Counted from the first letter of the stretch, positions 17,606-26,360 are shown. The stretch: 64,000 nucleotides of DNA from Taibaiella sp965229095 (GCA_965229095.1 OZ245855.1:1550001-1614000), one strand, 5' to 3'. Notes: generated by a model from the sequence alone, not told the origin. Made by a program: numbers and translations.

Positions 17606-18187
17606 ATGACACCGCAGTTTTTCACAAGTCCAAAGGACTTCAGAAAGTGGTTGCAAAAAAACCACAAAACAGCCGGCGAGCTGGTGGTAGGATTTTACAA
17701 AGTAAACTCCGGCAACGATTCTATGACCTGGTCACAATCGGTGGATGAAGCGCTTTGCTTCGGATGGATCGATGGCGTCCGCACTTCTATCGACGAATAC
17801 AGCTACCAGATCCGCTTTACGCCCCGGAAGCCCAACAGCATATGGAGTGCCGTCAACATCAAGAAGGTAGCAGCATTAAAGGAACAGGGATTGATGCAAG
17901 CGGCAGGATGGGAAAGCTTTGAAAACCGTAACCAAAAGCGAGCGAAACTTTATCCGCACGAGAATGAACTCATGCCATTTTCACCCGGTTTCGAAAAACA
18001 ATTTAAAGCCAATAAAACGGCATGGGCATACTTCCAGTCATTGGCGCCATCTTACAGGAAATCTTCCCACAGTTGGGTAATGAGCGCCAAACAGGAAACG
18101 ACCAGGCTAAAAAGGCTGCAAACACTAATAGCTGACAGTGAAGCAGGCACCAACCGATGGAAAGACAATAAGTACATCAAGAAGTAA
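17606..18187 (+). CDS. YdeI/OmpD-associated family protein
   Basis: 193 residues. FRKWLQKNHKTAGELVVGFYK, VDEALCFGWIDG, YQIRFTPRKPNSIWSAVN and AYFQSLAPSYRKSSHSWVMSAK are the four blocks of the YdeI family (bacteriocin-protection-like). Basic C-terminus (WKDNKYIKK). Second YdeI-type gene in this run; the first is the DUF1801 fusion at 15925. Confidence 0.88.
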   Translation: MTPQFFTSPKDFRKWLQKNHKTAGELVVGFYKVNSGNDSMTWSQSVDEALCFGWIDGVRTSIDEYSYQIRFTPRKPNSIWSAVNIKKVAALKEQGLMQAAGWESFENRNQKRAKLYPHENELMPFSPGFEKQFKANKTAWAYFQSLAPSYRKSSHSWVMSAKQETTRLKRLQTLIADSEAGTNRWKDNKYIKK

Positions 18188-18285
18188 CCTTCGACAAACA
18201 AATGCGTTATTGCCTGTACAATAGTCGTTACAAATACCACTCCACGGAGCGCAGGAAACAGCCATCCGGAATTATCCTATACATA

Positions 18286-18323
18286 AAAAGCCCGGCCTGC
18301 AGCGATAGCAGCGCCGGGGCTTT
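18286..18323. terminator. Convergent terminator
   Basis: AAAAGCCCGGC and GCCGGGGCTTT pair across a 16-base loop, between the end of the YdeI gene and the end of the SDR gene. The A run on the left gives a T tract for the minus strand, so it best serves the SDR gene. Confidence 0.7.
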
Positions 18324-18344
18324 ATCATGTTAAAGTACCGGTCT

Positions 18345-19109
18345 TTAGAGATTAATCCCGCCGGAGGCTTCGATACGCTGTCCATTCACCCATTGGGCAT
18401 CCTCGGAACACAGAAAGGCTACCACACCGCCTATATCGTCGGGGCGGCCTACACGGCCCAGGGCAGTGAGCGAACTCAGGAGCTCATTCATGTCCTTGTT
18501 GTCCCTTACCCTACCCCCGCCAAAATCGGTGGCAACAGGACCGGGAGCAACCACATTGGCGGTAATGCCACGGGCGCCTAATTCCTTGGCCAGATAGCGG
18601 GTAAGTGTTTCGATCGCAGCTTTGGCCGAGCCGTAAGCCGAAGAGCCGGGGTTAGAAAATCGTGCGAGACCCGAAGAAATGTTGACGATACGACCACCAT
18701 CGTTCAGGAAAGGCAACGCTTGTTGCGTAAGGAAGAAGACGCCTTTGTAATGGATATCGATAATCGCATCAAACTGTTCTTCGGTAGTTTCGGCAAAAGG
18801 CGCATACAAGGCAGTACCTGCGTTGTTGATCAGGAAATCGAAATTAGGACTGTCGGTATGCTCCTGCAAATGCGCTGTTACTTGTTGGAAAAAAGGGGCG
18901 AAAGTCGCTACCTTGCTGGTATCGAGCTGGAATGCCGCCGCTTTTTGTCCCAGGGCCAGGATCTCTGCCACCACCTTATCGGCTTCTTCCCGGTTGCTGT
19001 TATAAGTCAATACTACATCATTTCCCTTGCGGGCAAGACTGATAGCGGTATCCCTGCCCAGGCCACGGCTGCCCCCGGTTACCAGGGCTATTTTGCTCTT
19101 TGTTGTCAT
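18345..19109 (-). CDS. Short-chain dehydrogenase/reductase
   Basis: 254 residues, classical SDR. The NAD(P) site TGGSRGLG is at residues about 12-19, with NNAG, the catalytic Ser in IVNISSGLARF and the catalytic YxxxK as YGSAKAA. R rather than D after the second beta-strand (NSNREEADK) suggests NADP preference. It lies 158 bases downstream of an AraC regulator on the same strand, a frequent pairing. The substrate is unknown. Confidence 0.92.
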   Translation of the reverse strand: MTTKSKIALVTGGSRGLGRDTAISLARKGNDVVLTYNSNREEADKVVAEILALGQKAAAFQLDTSKVATFAPFFQQVTAHLQEHTDSPNFDFLINNAGTALYAPFAETTEEQFDAIIDIHYKGVFFLTQQALPFLNDGGRIVNISSGLARFSNPGSSAYGSAKAAIETLTRYLAKELGARGITANVVAPGPVATDFGGGRVRDNKDMNELLSSLTALGRVGRPDDIGGVVAFLCSEDAQWVNGQRIEASGGINL

Positions 19110-19267
19110 ATTGTTTTTGTTTTTAAAGATCAGTTGTTGTCCTTATGTTTGACAATACAAAGGTCGGTCGAAAGGAAGGTTCATCGTTTGCGTGCATCAA
19201 TCCGATGTTTGCAAAAATCAACACTTGGCTACGGTCCATTCCTGCCTGCTTTCCTCAAAAGGCCCGC

Positions 19268-20203
19268 TTACCGGAACTGCAAAGGAGACAGGGTTGTTTG
19301 TTTTTTAAAAAAATTGGAGAAGTGCGCCACTTCCTCGAAACCCAGGCTGTAAGCGATCTCGGAAATATTCCAGTCTGTTTGCTTCAGCAGTATCTTGGCT
19401 TCCTGTATTACCCGGTTGCCGATGATGCGGGTCGTCGTTTGCCCGGTACTTTCTTTCAGCACCCTGTTGAGGTAATTGACATGAATCGCCAGCCTGTCGG
19501 CATAATCTTTGGCTGTCCGCAATTGTATTTTCTGCTGGGGTGATTCGAGCGGGAACTGGCGCTCCAACAACTCGACAAACAGTGCCGTAACCCGCGCCGA
19601 GGCATTGTGTGGCGCGTACAATGCCGTTGCCGGTTGCAGCTTCTGGCCTTGATGGATCAGCTCCAGCACGTAGTTGCGCAGCAAGTCATATTTATAAGCA
19701 TAGTCGGAAGCGATCTCCCGCTGCATTTTCCGGAAGATAAGGGCCAGCTCGTCGGCTTCCTCATCGCTGATCTCGAATACTGGATAGCCGCCCGAGCGGA
19801 AAATAGGCAACTCATCCAGCACCACGCCACTTTTGTTCCGGATTAAAAAAGCATCGGTAAACACGCAGAAATACCCCGATTGATTAGGGTCCAGCGGTAT
19901 CCAGTGATAGGGTACTTTAGGCGTAGCGAAGAGCAAAGCATTTTTTTCAACGTTAATCACCTTATCAGCGTACTCTGCCCTGTTGCGGCCCCTGATGAGG
20001 CTTATTTTGAAATAAGCCCTCCGGTTATAGGGCATCGTCGATTTGCGTTTCACTTCCTCTATCGTAGCCGCAATATCGAAGATATTAAAATGCCCGATCT
20101 CTTTGTTGATCCCCGAAGGCAGCAAAGTGTTGATGTCTTTACCTGTGAAGTCGGCGGCCTGCTGGTAAAACTCCTCCAGGGAAGTGCTTTTGAGGTTTTT
20201 CAT
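19268..20203 (-). CDS. AraC-family transcriptional regulator
   Basis: 311 residues from MKNLKSTSLEEFYQQA; an upstream in-frame start at 20263 would add a hydrophobic head and is less likely. N-terminal cupin-like ligand domain (NALLFATPKVPYHWIPLDP), C-terminal AraC HTH (DYADRLAIHVNYLNRVLKES and WNISEIAYSLGFEEVAHFSN). This is the type that controls an adjacent oxidoreductase, here the SDR gene downstream. Confidence 0.9.
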   Translation of the reverse strand: MKNLKSTSLEEFYQQAADFTGKDINTLLPSGINKEIGHFNIFDIAATIEEVKRKSTMPYNRRAYFKISLIRGRNRAEYADKVINVEKNALLFATPKVPYHWIPLDPNQSGYFCVFTDAFLIRNKSGVVLDELPIFRSGGYPVFEISDEEADELALIFRKMQREIASDYAYKYDLLRNYVLELIHQGQKLQPATALYAPHNASARVTALFVELLERQFPLESPQQKIQLRTAKDYADRLAIHVNYLNRVLKESTGQTTTRIIGNRVIQEAKILLKQTDWNISEIAYSLGFEEVAHFSNFFKKQTTLSPLQFR

Positions 20204-20395
20204 GCTTACAACCTGGTTTGTAAAAATCAAATATACAAAAAATCCGGGTATAGGGTTTAGCATAGTATGTGATGCAGTTGATTACAATAATGATGTGAGT
20301 CATTTTTCCTTTATTCATAGTGCACAGCGATGCCTTTTTAGTAAAAGGCAATTGCAGAAACTATAGGTATAGAGAAAACATTTTGATAAAATTTT

Positions 20396-20403
20396 TACAT
20401 TTG
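20396..20403 (+). promoter_or_regulatory. -7 element for the AT-rich gene pair
   Basis: TACATTTG fits TAnnTTTG, 81 bases before the ATG at 20485. No correctly spaced TTTG is seen upstream. The 281-base stretch 20204-20484 otherwise holds no gene; it is AT-rich and serves as the promoter region of the divergent AraC gene as well. Confidence 0.35.
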
Positions 20404-20484
20404 TTTCTTGCAACACCTGATTTTTTATAGCATCATATATTAAATTTTCTCGGCAGAAGCAATACTTATAAACAATTGTTACTA

Positions 20485-20982
20485 ATGACCTTAAAAGATA
20501 TCCAGCATCCAATATTATATTCTACGATGACAACGCTAGCCTATAATATCAATAAGAAATACTACGGGGACAAACACTACATGTGGTGTACCCCCTATTT
20601 TGGTTCCGACTTTCAATCCCCTCATTTTACAGTGCCTCCAAGCTCTTCGCCAATGGAAATCTACAACACTTTAAAAAAGGAAATTGAAGGAGCCGACTTA
20701 CATAATACTAAAATAAAGCTGAATAGGAATGGCATTAGGAAAGGTGCAGATACCTTGCTAAGACTTGGACGGATTACCCAAGAATCGCATGATGAAATTG
20801 TCACGATTTCAAAATTGGCAACCAATGAACAATTCAGGCCTTTACTGTGCATCATTTCACGCATTGAGGCTATTCCCTATTACGAGAAAGTCGACATAAA
20901 GAACAAAGCTAACCCACTATCACATGAATATATTCTTTCAAATCTGCCACAATCTGCGTTTGACATAATTAAAATTGGATAA
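20485..20982 (+). CDS. Unknown protein of an AT-rich two-gene unit
   Basis: 165 residues from MTLKDIQHPILYSTM; a TTG at 20476 is the only other start. Cytoplasmic, mixed alpha/beta, with an aromatic stretch KHYMWCTPYFGSDFQSPHF and helical KLNRNGIRKGADTLLRLGR. I do not recognise the family. Base composition is clearly richer in A and T than the flanks, and it is followed at once by a second small gene, which suggests acquisition as a cassette. A toxin, defence or phage-derived component is possible but unsupported. Confidence 0.65.
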   Translation: MTLKDIQHPILYSTMTTLAYNINKKYYGDKHYMWCTPYFGSDFQSPHFTVPPSSSPMEIYNTLKKEIEGADLHNTKIKLNRNGIRKGADTLLRLGRITQESHDEIVTISKLATNEQFRPLLCIISRIEAIPYYEKVDIKNKANPLSHEYILSNLPQSAFDIIKIG

Positions 20983-20983
20983 A

Positions 20984-21352
20984 ATGAACAACCTAAGCAA
21001 TTATTTAAAAGACTTTCAAACTGCTGAAAAGCGTAGCGCGCTGTACTATTTATTCAGGTATATCAAACAAGCCAAGGCCTTTAAAAACTATCAGAAAGAT
21101 ATTTTTGAGGATGGTGTCGAAAGCGTCCCGAATGAAAAAATAAAATCATTAACGTTAAAGATGGCTGATCATATTGAAATTACAGCAGGCAAAAAAGCAT
21201 CAGAATTTACGAATGAGGAATTCCTCTATTGGATAGATACTATTGCAGAGTTAGAAAACAATATTGATGAAGAACCTGACGAAGAACAAATGCAAAAAGC
21301 AATAGATCAACTTAAAAATTTTGACATCCCAAAAGAAAATCAATCCTTATAA
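20984..21352 (+). CDS. Unknown small acidic partner protein
   Basis: 122 residues, starting one base after the previous stop (MNNLSNYLKDFQTAEKR). Mostly helical and acidic toward the end (ENNIDEEPDEEQMQKAIDQL). Tight coupling to the upstream gene, small size and AT-rich composition resemble antitoxin-like or accessory partners, but no family is recognised. The 266 bases after it contain only the promoter of the next gene. Confidence 0.65.
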   Translation: MNNLSNYLKDFQTAEKRSALYYLFRYIKQAKAFKNYQKDIFEDGVESVPNEKIKSLTLKMADHIEITAGKKASEFTNEEFLYWIDTIAELENNIDEEPDEEQMQKAIDQLKNFDIPKENQSL

Positions 21353-21588
21353 ACAGCTATCATAACACAACGCTTAAACCAAAGTATTGAGCATACATTA
21401 CCAGTCGTTGTCAAAATATAAATACGGATATAAAACTTATCAAAACCTTGCAGCAAAGGGCAAATACAACCTATTTCGCAGCTAAGTTTTAGATTGACAG
21501 GTTGCTCCTTCCTACCCACAACTTCATTACCGGGAATATCCTGTTCAGACATCTAAAAAAGAAACGCCGGGAAGAAGTTCAATAATAG

Positions 21589-21596
21589 TAGTTTTG
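21589..21596 (+). promoter_or_regulatory. -7 element for the aspartic-protease-like gene
   Basis: TAGTTTTG fits TAnnTTTG, 23 bases before the ATG at 21619. No good -33 box seen. Confidence 0.35.
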
Positions 21597-21618
21597 CCGG
21601 ATTTTAAACTCACGCTGT

Positions 21619-22770
21619 ATGTCCCGTCTATTCCAATTTATAGCACTTTTCCTATTAAGCAACAGTATTACCGTATCCCATGCAAAGGATGAGCTGCACG
21701 TGATCCGGGCCGGTACCAGCAAAGCTTATATCGTGGAAGGTGCAGACAACAAAAGTGACTGGTACCTGAGCCCGGAAACAAAGCCCGATTGCTATACCCT
21801 TACAAAGCATGCTACTCCGCAGTGGATCCGCTTCTATACCGATATCGATTCCATTAAAGTGCAATTAAAGCCAGGGGAACAGTTCGATTTCGTGGTAGTG
21901 CTTCAAGGTAAGGACAGTTGTTATACCCGATTTCAAAGCCCTCCCTTAAAAAACTATGCCTATATACAACCGGCCCAACACGATACCCTACCCTTTACCC
22001 TTACAGCCTACAACAATATTAAAGTAAAAGCGGTACTGAACGGTCAAGACACCCTGGAACTCAAATTCGACTCCGGCACAACAGGCCTGCTGCTTACCCG
22101 GGATGCCATCAAAAACAAAACCCATTTGGCTGGCAATAGCCGTGCCGATAATACCTTAACATTGGGCTCCATGCGTTGGGATAGCCTGAGGATATATCCT
22201 GTCGAACTATCGGGACAGGGCACCGATGGCCGCTTTGGCTGGGACCTGTTTGATGGGAAAGTGGTGGAGATCGATTACGATAAAAATCTCTTCATTGTAC
22301 ATCCGCAATTGCCACCAACAGACGAAACCTATGCCCGGTTTGCCATCGAGTACACCCATACCTTGTTCTGCATCCGTGCTGCATTGCAGGTAAAAGGCAG
22401 GCAATATGCCAATCGTTTTTTGTTTGATAACGGTTACCAACGCACCATTATGCTGGATACGATACTTATCAGCGAACAAGGCTTTCCCAAAGACCTGCCG
22501 GTGCTTAAAAAGGTGATCATGAAAAATGGCCAGGGCCAGGAGATACCGGTGCTCACGGTAAACAACGAACAACTGAACCTGGGACAGCATGTATTGCGCA
22601 ATATCCCGGTACAACTGATGACAACTGCCAACCCTACCGGGTTCAAGACCCATATCCTGGGCAATGAGGTGCTCAAGCGGTTCAATACCCTGCTTGACTT
22701 TCAGCACAACGAAGTGTACCTGAAGCCGAACAGCCTTTATAACCTGCCCTATACCGACGGACAGCAATAG
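21619..22770 (+). CDS. Secreted aspartic-protease-like (clan AA) protein
   Basis: 383 residues with a signal peptide ending near residue 22 (LLSNSITVSHA). Two aspartic-protease-type motifs are visible: LKFDSGTTGLLLTRD, matching hydrophobic-hydrophobic-D-S/T-G, and RFLFDNGYQRTIMLD, where Asn replaces Ser/Thr. Downstream of the second is HILGNEVLKRFNTLLDFQHN, the typical G-N-x-x-L-x-x-F-x-x-x-x-D end of this fold. Likely a periplasmic or surface retropepsin/pepsin-like peptidase; the D-N-G site may be weakened. Confidence 0.78.
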   Translation: MSRLFQFIALFLLSNSITVSHAKDELHVIRAGTSKAYIVEGADNKSDWYLSPETKPDCYTLTKHATPQWIRFYTDIDSIKVQLKPGEQFDFVVVLQGKDSCYTRFQSPPLKNYAYIQPAQHDTLPFTLTAYNNIKVKAVLNGQDTLELKFDSGTTGLLLTRDAIKNKTHLAGNSRADNTLTLGSMRWDSLRIYPVELSGQGTDGRFGWDLFDGKVVEIDYDKNLFIVHPQLPPTDETYARFAIEYTHTLFCIRAALQVKGRQYANRFLFDNGYQRTIMLDTILISEQGFPKDLPVLKKVIMKNGQGQEIPVLTVNNEQLNLGQHVLRNIPVQLMTTANPTGFKTHILGNEVLKRFNTLLDFQHNEVYLKPNSLYNLPYTDGQQ

Positions 22771-22774
22771 CCCC

Positions 22775-23110
22775 TTACAAATGCCGTGCTATGGCAGCCG
22801 GATCGATAGCGTGGTGCGAGGAGGTATAGACTGGCTTCTTATCTTTGACTACGATGATCTGCGGCGATTGGTGCGTTACGCCAAGCTCCCGCGCAATAAG
22901 GTTGGAAACAGGTCTGAAAGCAAGTAAGTCCAGGTAATGAAAGTCGGCTTTCCCTTCGATGAGGCTATAACCATCCTTTAACCGTTCTTTGGCATGTGCG
23001 CTGATGCCACAGGTTATGCTGTCTTTAAAAATGATCTGCGGCCGTGTTGCCGAGTTTTCCATGAGCGTATAAAAGTCTTCTTCCGACTTAGCGTTGATCC
23101 AATCGTTCAT
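22775..23110 (-). CDS. ytxJ: Bacilliredoxin YtxJ-like protein
   Basis: 111 residues from MNDWINAKSEEDF. Thioredoxin fold with a single active-site Cys in IIFKDSITCGISAHAKERL, as in the monothiol bacilliredoxin YtxJ, followed by LDLLAFRPVSNLIARELGV and the cis-Pro segment HQSPQIIVVKDKKPV. Expected to reduce bacillithiol mixed disulfides; many Bacteroidota make bacillithiol. Divergent from the methyltransferase at 23232. Confidence 0.85.
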   Translation of the reverse strand: MNDWINAKSEEDFYTLMENSATRPQIIFKDSITCGISAHAKERLKDGYSLIEGKADFHYLDLLAFRPVSNLIARELGVTHQSPQIIVVKDKKPVYTSSHHAIDPAAIARHL

Positions 23111-23231
23111 GGAAGCAAAATTACACAATCGTAGACAGTAGCAACGATAGCAATAATAGATAGGCAGATCAAAGAATGCCCGGCCGGAACAAACGCGCCA
23201 TTTCCCGGTCTATTTTCCTTTATTTTGCAGG

Positions 23232-23861
23232 ATGGAGCATATCGACAGGCAACAACATTGGGAACGTATCTACAACACCAAAGCGCTGACCGAGGTAAGC
23301 TGGTACCAGCCCGTACCCGAAACATCGCTGGCTTTCATACAGCAGCAACAGATACCGCTGCAGGCCAGGATCATCGATATAGGCGGCGGCGACAGCTTCC
23401 TTGCCGATCATTTACTGGAACTCGGCTATCAGGACATTACCGTACTTGATATTTCCGAAACAGCCATCAACAGGGCCAAAGAACGATTAGGCGACAAGGC
23501 GGAAAAGATAACCTGGATTGTTTCCGACATTACCCAATTTGTCCCGGCCGCCCCTTACGACTTCTGGCACGACCGCGCAGCTTTTCATTTTCTGACGGAA
23601 GGACGGGAAGTTAACAGGTACAAGGAGGTGCTGCAGCAAGGGCTTCAACCCCATGGTATAGGGCTGATCGGTACTTTTTCGGAGCAGGGACCCCAAAAAT
23701 GCAGCGGGATCGCGATTAAACAATATACGACGCAATCGCTGAAGGAGGTGCTCGAACCGTTTTTCGAGCCTGTAACCTGCTTTACGGTCGATCACCTAAC
23801 GCCTTTCGATACGGTACAGAATTTCATATTTTGTGGCTTTAAGCCACGTCTTGCAACTTGA
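23232..23861 (+). CDS. Class I SAM-dependent methyltransferase
   Basis: 209 residues. The SAM-binding motif I reads IIDIGGGDSFLADHLLELGY, with motif II ITVLDISETAINRAKER and a VSDITQF post-motif. The opening WERIYNTKALTEVSWYQP is typical of a methyltransferase subfamily near thiopurine/tellurite types. The substrate is unknown. A near-consensus TATTTTG lies four bases before the start codon. Confidence 0.87.
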   Translation: MEHIDRQQHWERIYNTKALTEVSWYQPVPETSLAFIQQQQIPLQARIIDIGGGDSFLADHLLELGYQDITVLDISETAINRAKERLGDKAEKITWIVSDITQFVPAAPYDFWHDRAAFHFLTEGREVNRYKEVLQQGLQPHGIGLIGTFSEQGPQKCSGIAIKQYTTQSLKEVLEPFFEPVTCFTVDHLTPFDTVQNFIFCGFKPRLAT

Positions 23862-23999
23862 TGACCGGAAAGCTTGTATCTCTTTTGTAAGCGCTTTGCT
23901 TTTGGCCCAAGGCATAATCCAGGCAGCTTATTCAGGACTTAAATGGCAGGTTTAAGCAAAGTTTTGTATTCTTTATTATGACTAGTTAAAAATTGGCAC

Positions 24000-24007
24000 T
24001 ATTTTTG
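24000..24007 (+). promoter_or_regulatory. -7 element for the repeat lipoprotein gene
   Basis: TATTTTTG fits TAnnTTTG, 26 bases before the ATG at 24034. An A-rich leader (AAAACGAAAAACAAACAG) follows, the usual translation-favouring leader in this phylum. Confidence 0.45.
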
Positions 24008-24033
24008 CCTTATAAAACGAAAAACAAACAGTT

Positions 24034-24519
24034 ATGAAACAACGCCTTTTGATTTTAGCTACCGGTGTAGCTGTAGCATTTGCAGCATGTAATGGTGGTA
24101 ATAATGAAGGTTCTTACAGCCAGGCACAATTGGACTCTATTTCCAAAGCGAAAACAGATTCCGTTGCTGCGGCATTGAAAGCACAAAACGACTCTACTAT
24201 CGCGGCACAAGCCCAAAAAACAGCAGACTCTCTTCGTGTTGCCGATTCATTATTCAATGCCGGTAAGAAAAACGGGACAGCTACTGTTGTTAAGAAAAAT
24301 ACCAAACCGACAAAGCCTACGACCAAGCCACCAGTAAAAGAAGAGCCAAAGAAAGAAGAGCCTAAAACTATTGGTAATGGCAAGCCTAAAATGGGTAATC
24401 AAAATGACGCCAATACCATAGGTAATGGCAAACCTAAAATGGGTGATAAAAAAGATGCCAATACCATAGGAAACGGCAAACCTAAAATGGGTGATAAACG
24501 TACAGACGAAAACAAATAA
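24034..24519 (+). CDS. Lipoprotein with Lys/Pro-rich linker and C-terminal tandem repeats
   Basis: 161 residues. The signal peptide ends in a lipobox, AVAFAACNGG, so the mature protein is lipidated on Cys. A helical Ala/Ser/Asp stretch (AQLDSISKAKTDSVAAALKA) may be coiled coil. A Lys/Pro linker (KPTKPTTKPPVKEEPKKEEP) follows, then three copies of a roughly 16-residue repeat with core TIGNGKPKMG. The order resembles envelope-spanning or peptidoglycan-attached proteins. No catalytic motif is seen. Confidence 0.75.
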   Translation: MKQRLLILATGVAVAFAACNGGNNEGSYSQAQLDSISKAKTDSVAAALKAQNDSTIAAQAQKTADSLRVADSLFNAGKKNGTATVVKKNTKPTKPTTKPPVKEEPKKEEPKTIGNGKPKMGNQNDANTIGNGKPKMGDKKDANTIGNGKPKMGDKRTDENK

Positions 24520-24540
24520 TTAAGATTAATAAAATAATGG

Positions 24541-24581
24541 AAACTGCGTAGAATCTCTTTCTTGAGCTACGCAGTTTTTTT
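24541..24581 (+). terminator. Rho-independent terminator
   Basis: AAACTGCGTAG, 15-base loop, CTACGCAGTTT, then a run of T. Follows the repeat lipoprotein. Confidence 0.85.
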
Positions 24582-24648
24582 ATTTAGCTTTATTCATGCA
24601 TGTTTGGTTTTAGTTTTATAAGATGTTCAATCCCTCCCTGTTTATATT

Positions 24649-24683
24649 AATAAGCCTTGTAAGTCCAGCTTACAAGGCTTATT
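24649..24683 (-). terminator. Terminator of the T9SS cargo gene
   Basis: A perfect 15-base stem (AATAAGCCTTGTAAG and its complement) with loop TCCAG, 60 bases past the stop codon of the minus-strand gene at 24743. Confidence 0.65.
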
Positions 24684-24742
24684 TAATTATTGAGAAACCG
24701 ATTATAAACCTTACCCGACTCTCTTTACTATTAGATAATCAG

Positions 24743-25642
24743 CTATTTCAAGGTGATTTTTCGAATCTGCACTGCTTTACCTGTGTGCAGCATAACTGTG
24801 TACATGCCTTTGGGGAACCCCGACAAATCAACGGAATAAGTAGTCATAGCTGGATTAAGACGAAGGCCCTGGATTTTACGTCCTAGCATATCGACTATTT
24901 CTACACTACCTTCTGTTGCCTCTTCCAATGTCAAAACGAATTTACCCGTACTTGGGTTAGGATATACGCTGAAGGTTTGAGGACCCTCCAGAAATAAGCC
25001 GGTACCGGAAACGGGGCCGGATGAAAATGTACAGTAACCAACAGTTACATTGCCACAGACAAATAAACCATTAGGCCCTACATTATTAGTAGTCCAAATC
25101 GATATTACATTTGGACCTACGACAAATTGACTTGGGTCTAAATTGAAAGATACATTCTGTGTGAGCGATGAGAAATCATTAACTGTAGCCGGACTAAGTG
25201 GGTAGTCATTACCATTCAAAGTAAAGAGAATAATGTTATCATCTCCTCCCAAATAAGAAAAATTAACTTTTGCCCAAGGAAAACAAGTAGTGCTGAGATT
25301 AAAAGCCGTTTGGTATATATAATTCCCAGCCGCAGCATTACCATCTGGTTGGATACCATCGCTGGCCAATTTGGGGGTTATCCATCTGGCACAACTATTT
25401 ACATCCCAGGCCCCATTCAGGTTAGAACATACGTATGTCGTTAGCGCCGGCTTTAAAGGCCCTCTTTTAATTAGCCAGGTATCATCAGGAGAACCATAAG
25501 CAATAGGACTACTACTACCATTTGATACTCCCGTAGAAAGATCTAAAAGAACCTGTCCGGTCTGAGCATGCGTGTAAGGTGCCATTGACAGCGTAGCTAT
25601 TACACCTAAGGTTAAGCATAGTTTTTTTAATGGTGCTTTCAT
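24743..25642 (-). CDS. Secreted protein with type IX sorting domain
   Basis: 299 residues. A signal peptide ends near residue 26 (LSMAPYTHAQ). The body is beta-rich with many Asn, Gly and Ser and several Cys, without a named catalytic domain. The C-terminal 80 residues are a type A T9SS tail: FSVYPNPSTGKFVLTLEE, VEIVDMLGRKI, YSVDLSGFPKGMYTVMLHTG, ending ITLK. The protein should be exported through T9SS and left on the surface or released. This is also phylum-level evidence. Confidence 0.88.
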   Translation of the reverse strand: MKAPLKKLCLTLGVIATLSMAPYTHAQTGQVLLDLSTGVSNGSSSPIAYGSPDDTWLIKRGPLKPALTTYVCSNLNGAWDVNSCARWITPKLASDGIQPDGNAAAGNYIYQTAFNLSTTCFPWAKVNFSYLGGDDNIILFTLNGNDYPLSPATVNDFSSLTQNVSFNLDPSQFVVGPNVISIWTTNNVGPNGLFVCGNVTVGYCTFSSGPVSGTGLFLEGPQTFSVYPNPSTGKFVLTLEEATEGSVEIVDMLGRKIQGLRLNPAMTTYSVDLSGFPKGMYTVMLHTGKAVQIRKITLK

Positions 25643-25699
25643 TTTTTCCTATTTTTATTTTTCTCTAAATTACAATTTTAATATAAATAATTTTCAATT

Positions 25700-25752
25700 C
25701 GCTATAATATAAAAACGAGCCGCAGCTAGCGGCTCGTTTTTATATTATAGCG
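25700..25752 (-). terminator. 24-bp perfect hairpin terminator
   Basis: Two 24-base arms pair perfectly across an AGCTA loop; the GC-rich core is CGAGCCGC and the flanks are A/T runs on both sides. It lies 36 bases beyond the stop of the lipoprotein gene at 25788 and could work in either direction. Confidence 0.85.
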
Positions 25753-25787
25753 ATAGGGAACAACGTCCCCTAACCCTAAAAAGCTAC

Positions 25788-26222
25788 TTATTTATTACCT
25801 GTAAATTTGCAAGTGTTGGAAGTAGTTGCATCACTAACGGTATAGTCCAGAGTAAGCTGACTGCCAACAATTGTTCCAGTTCCGGAGAAGGTAGCACCTG
25901 CTTGAGAACCATTAAAACTTATAGTGTTGTCACCTGTAACTGTTCCGATAGCTGTATAATTATCATTGTAAATATTAGTCATTGTCACTTTTACGTTATC
26001 CGAATTGGCAGCGATTGTTACGGTGTAGCTATCATTGCCCTGAGTGCACTGTTCGGTACCAACATATACACCTATGAACTGATCGCGTACAAGTGTTTTA
26101 CAATCTTTACCAGTATAACCTACAGGGCATACTTCATCTTTGGAGCAGGAAGTAAAAGTTACGGCTGCAAATGTACCAATCGTCAACAGGGATGCGGACA
26201 AGATTAAACGTGCTTTTTTCAT
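25788..26222 (-). CDS. Small beta-rich lipoprotein
   Basis: 144 residues. The signal peptide ends in lipobox VTFTSCSKDE. An EGF-like start CPVGYTGKDCKTLVRDQFIG follows, then a lipocalin/calycin-like beta-sheet region (GTVTGDNTISFNGSQAGATF, TGTIVGSQLTLDYTV). Bacteroidota encode many such proteins with no known function. Located downstream of a 27-residue peptide gene, with which it may be co-transcribed. Confidence 0.75.
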   Translation of the reverse strand: MKKARLILSASLLTIGTFAAVTFTSCSKDEVCPVGYTGKDCKTLVRDQFIGVYVGTEQCTQGNDSYTVTIAANSDNVKVTMTNIYNDNYTAIGTVTGDNTISFNGSQAGATFSGTGTIVGSQLTLDYTVSDATTSNTCKFTGNK

Positions 26223-26276
26223 AATTCTTGTTTTTGTAAATGTTTGTATTGTTGTTTTATTATTTTTATGCGGAGG

Positions 26277-26360
26277 TTAGTGCGTTGCCGCATAACCGAT
26301 AATTCCAAAAGCACATAAGGTCAGGAGAATAGCAAAAATAACTTTCAGATCAACCTTCAT
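26277..26360 (-). CDS. 27-residue single-span membrane peptide
   Basis: The frame from ATG at 26360 to TAA at 26277 encodes MKVDLKVIFAILLTLCAFGI followed by IGYAATH. One hydrophobic helix covers most of it after a charged start, a standard small membrane protein layout. A good -7 element and a long hairpin leader precede it, and the lipoprotein gene follows after 54 bases. It is too short to be confident from sequence alone. Confidence 0.5.
   Translation of the reverse strand: MKVDLKVIFAILLTLCAFGIIGYAATH

Noticed and set aside
20985..21352. Confident antitoxin call for the second AT-rich gene
   Set aside because: No DNA-binding motif or known toxin fold was recognised in either gene; only layout suggests it.
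24364..24495. CRISPR-like repeats
   Set aside because: The repeats are in frame inside a lipoprotein gene, without spacers of constant length and without cas genes.
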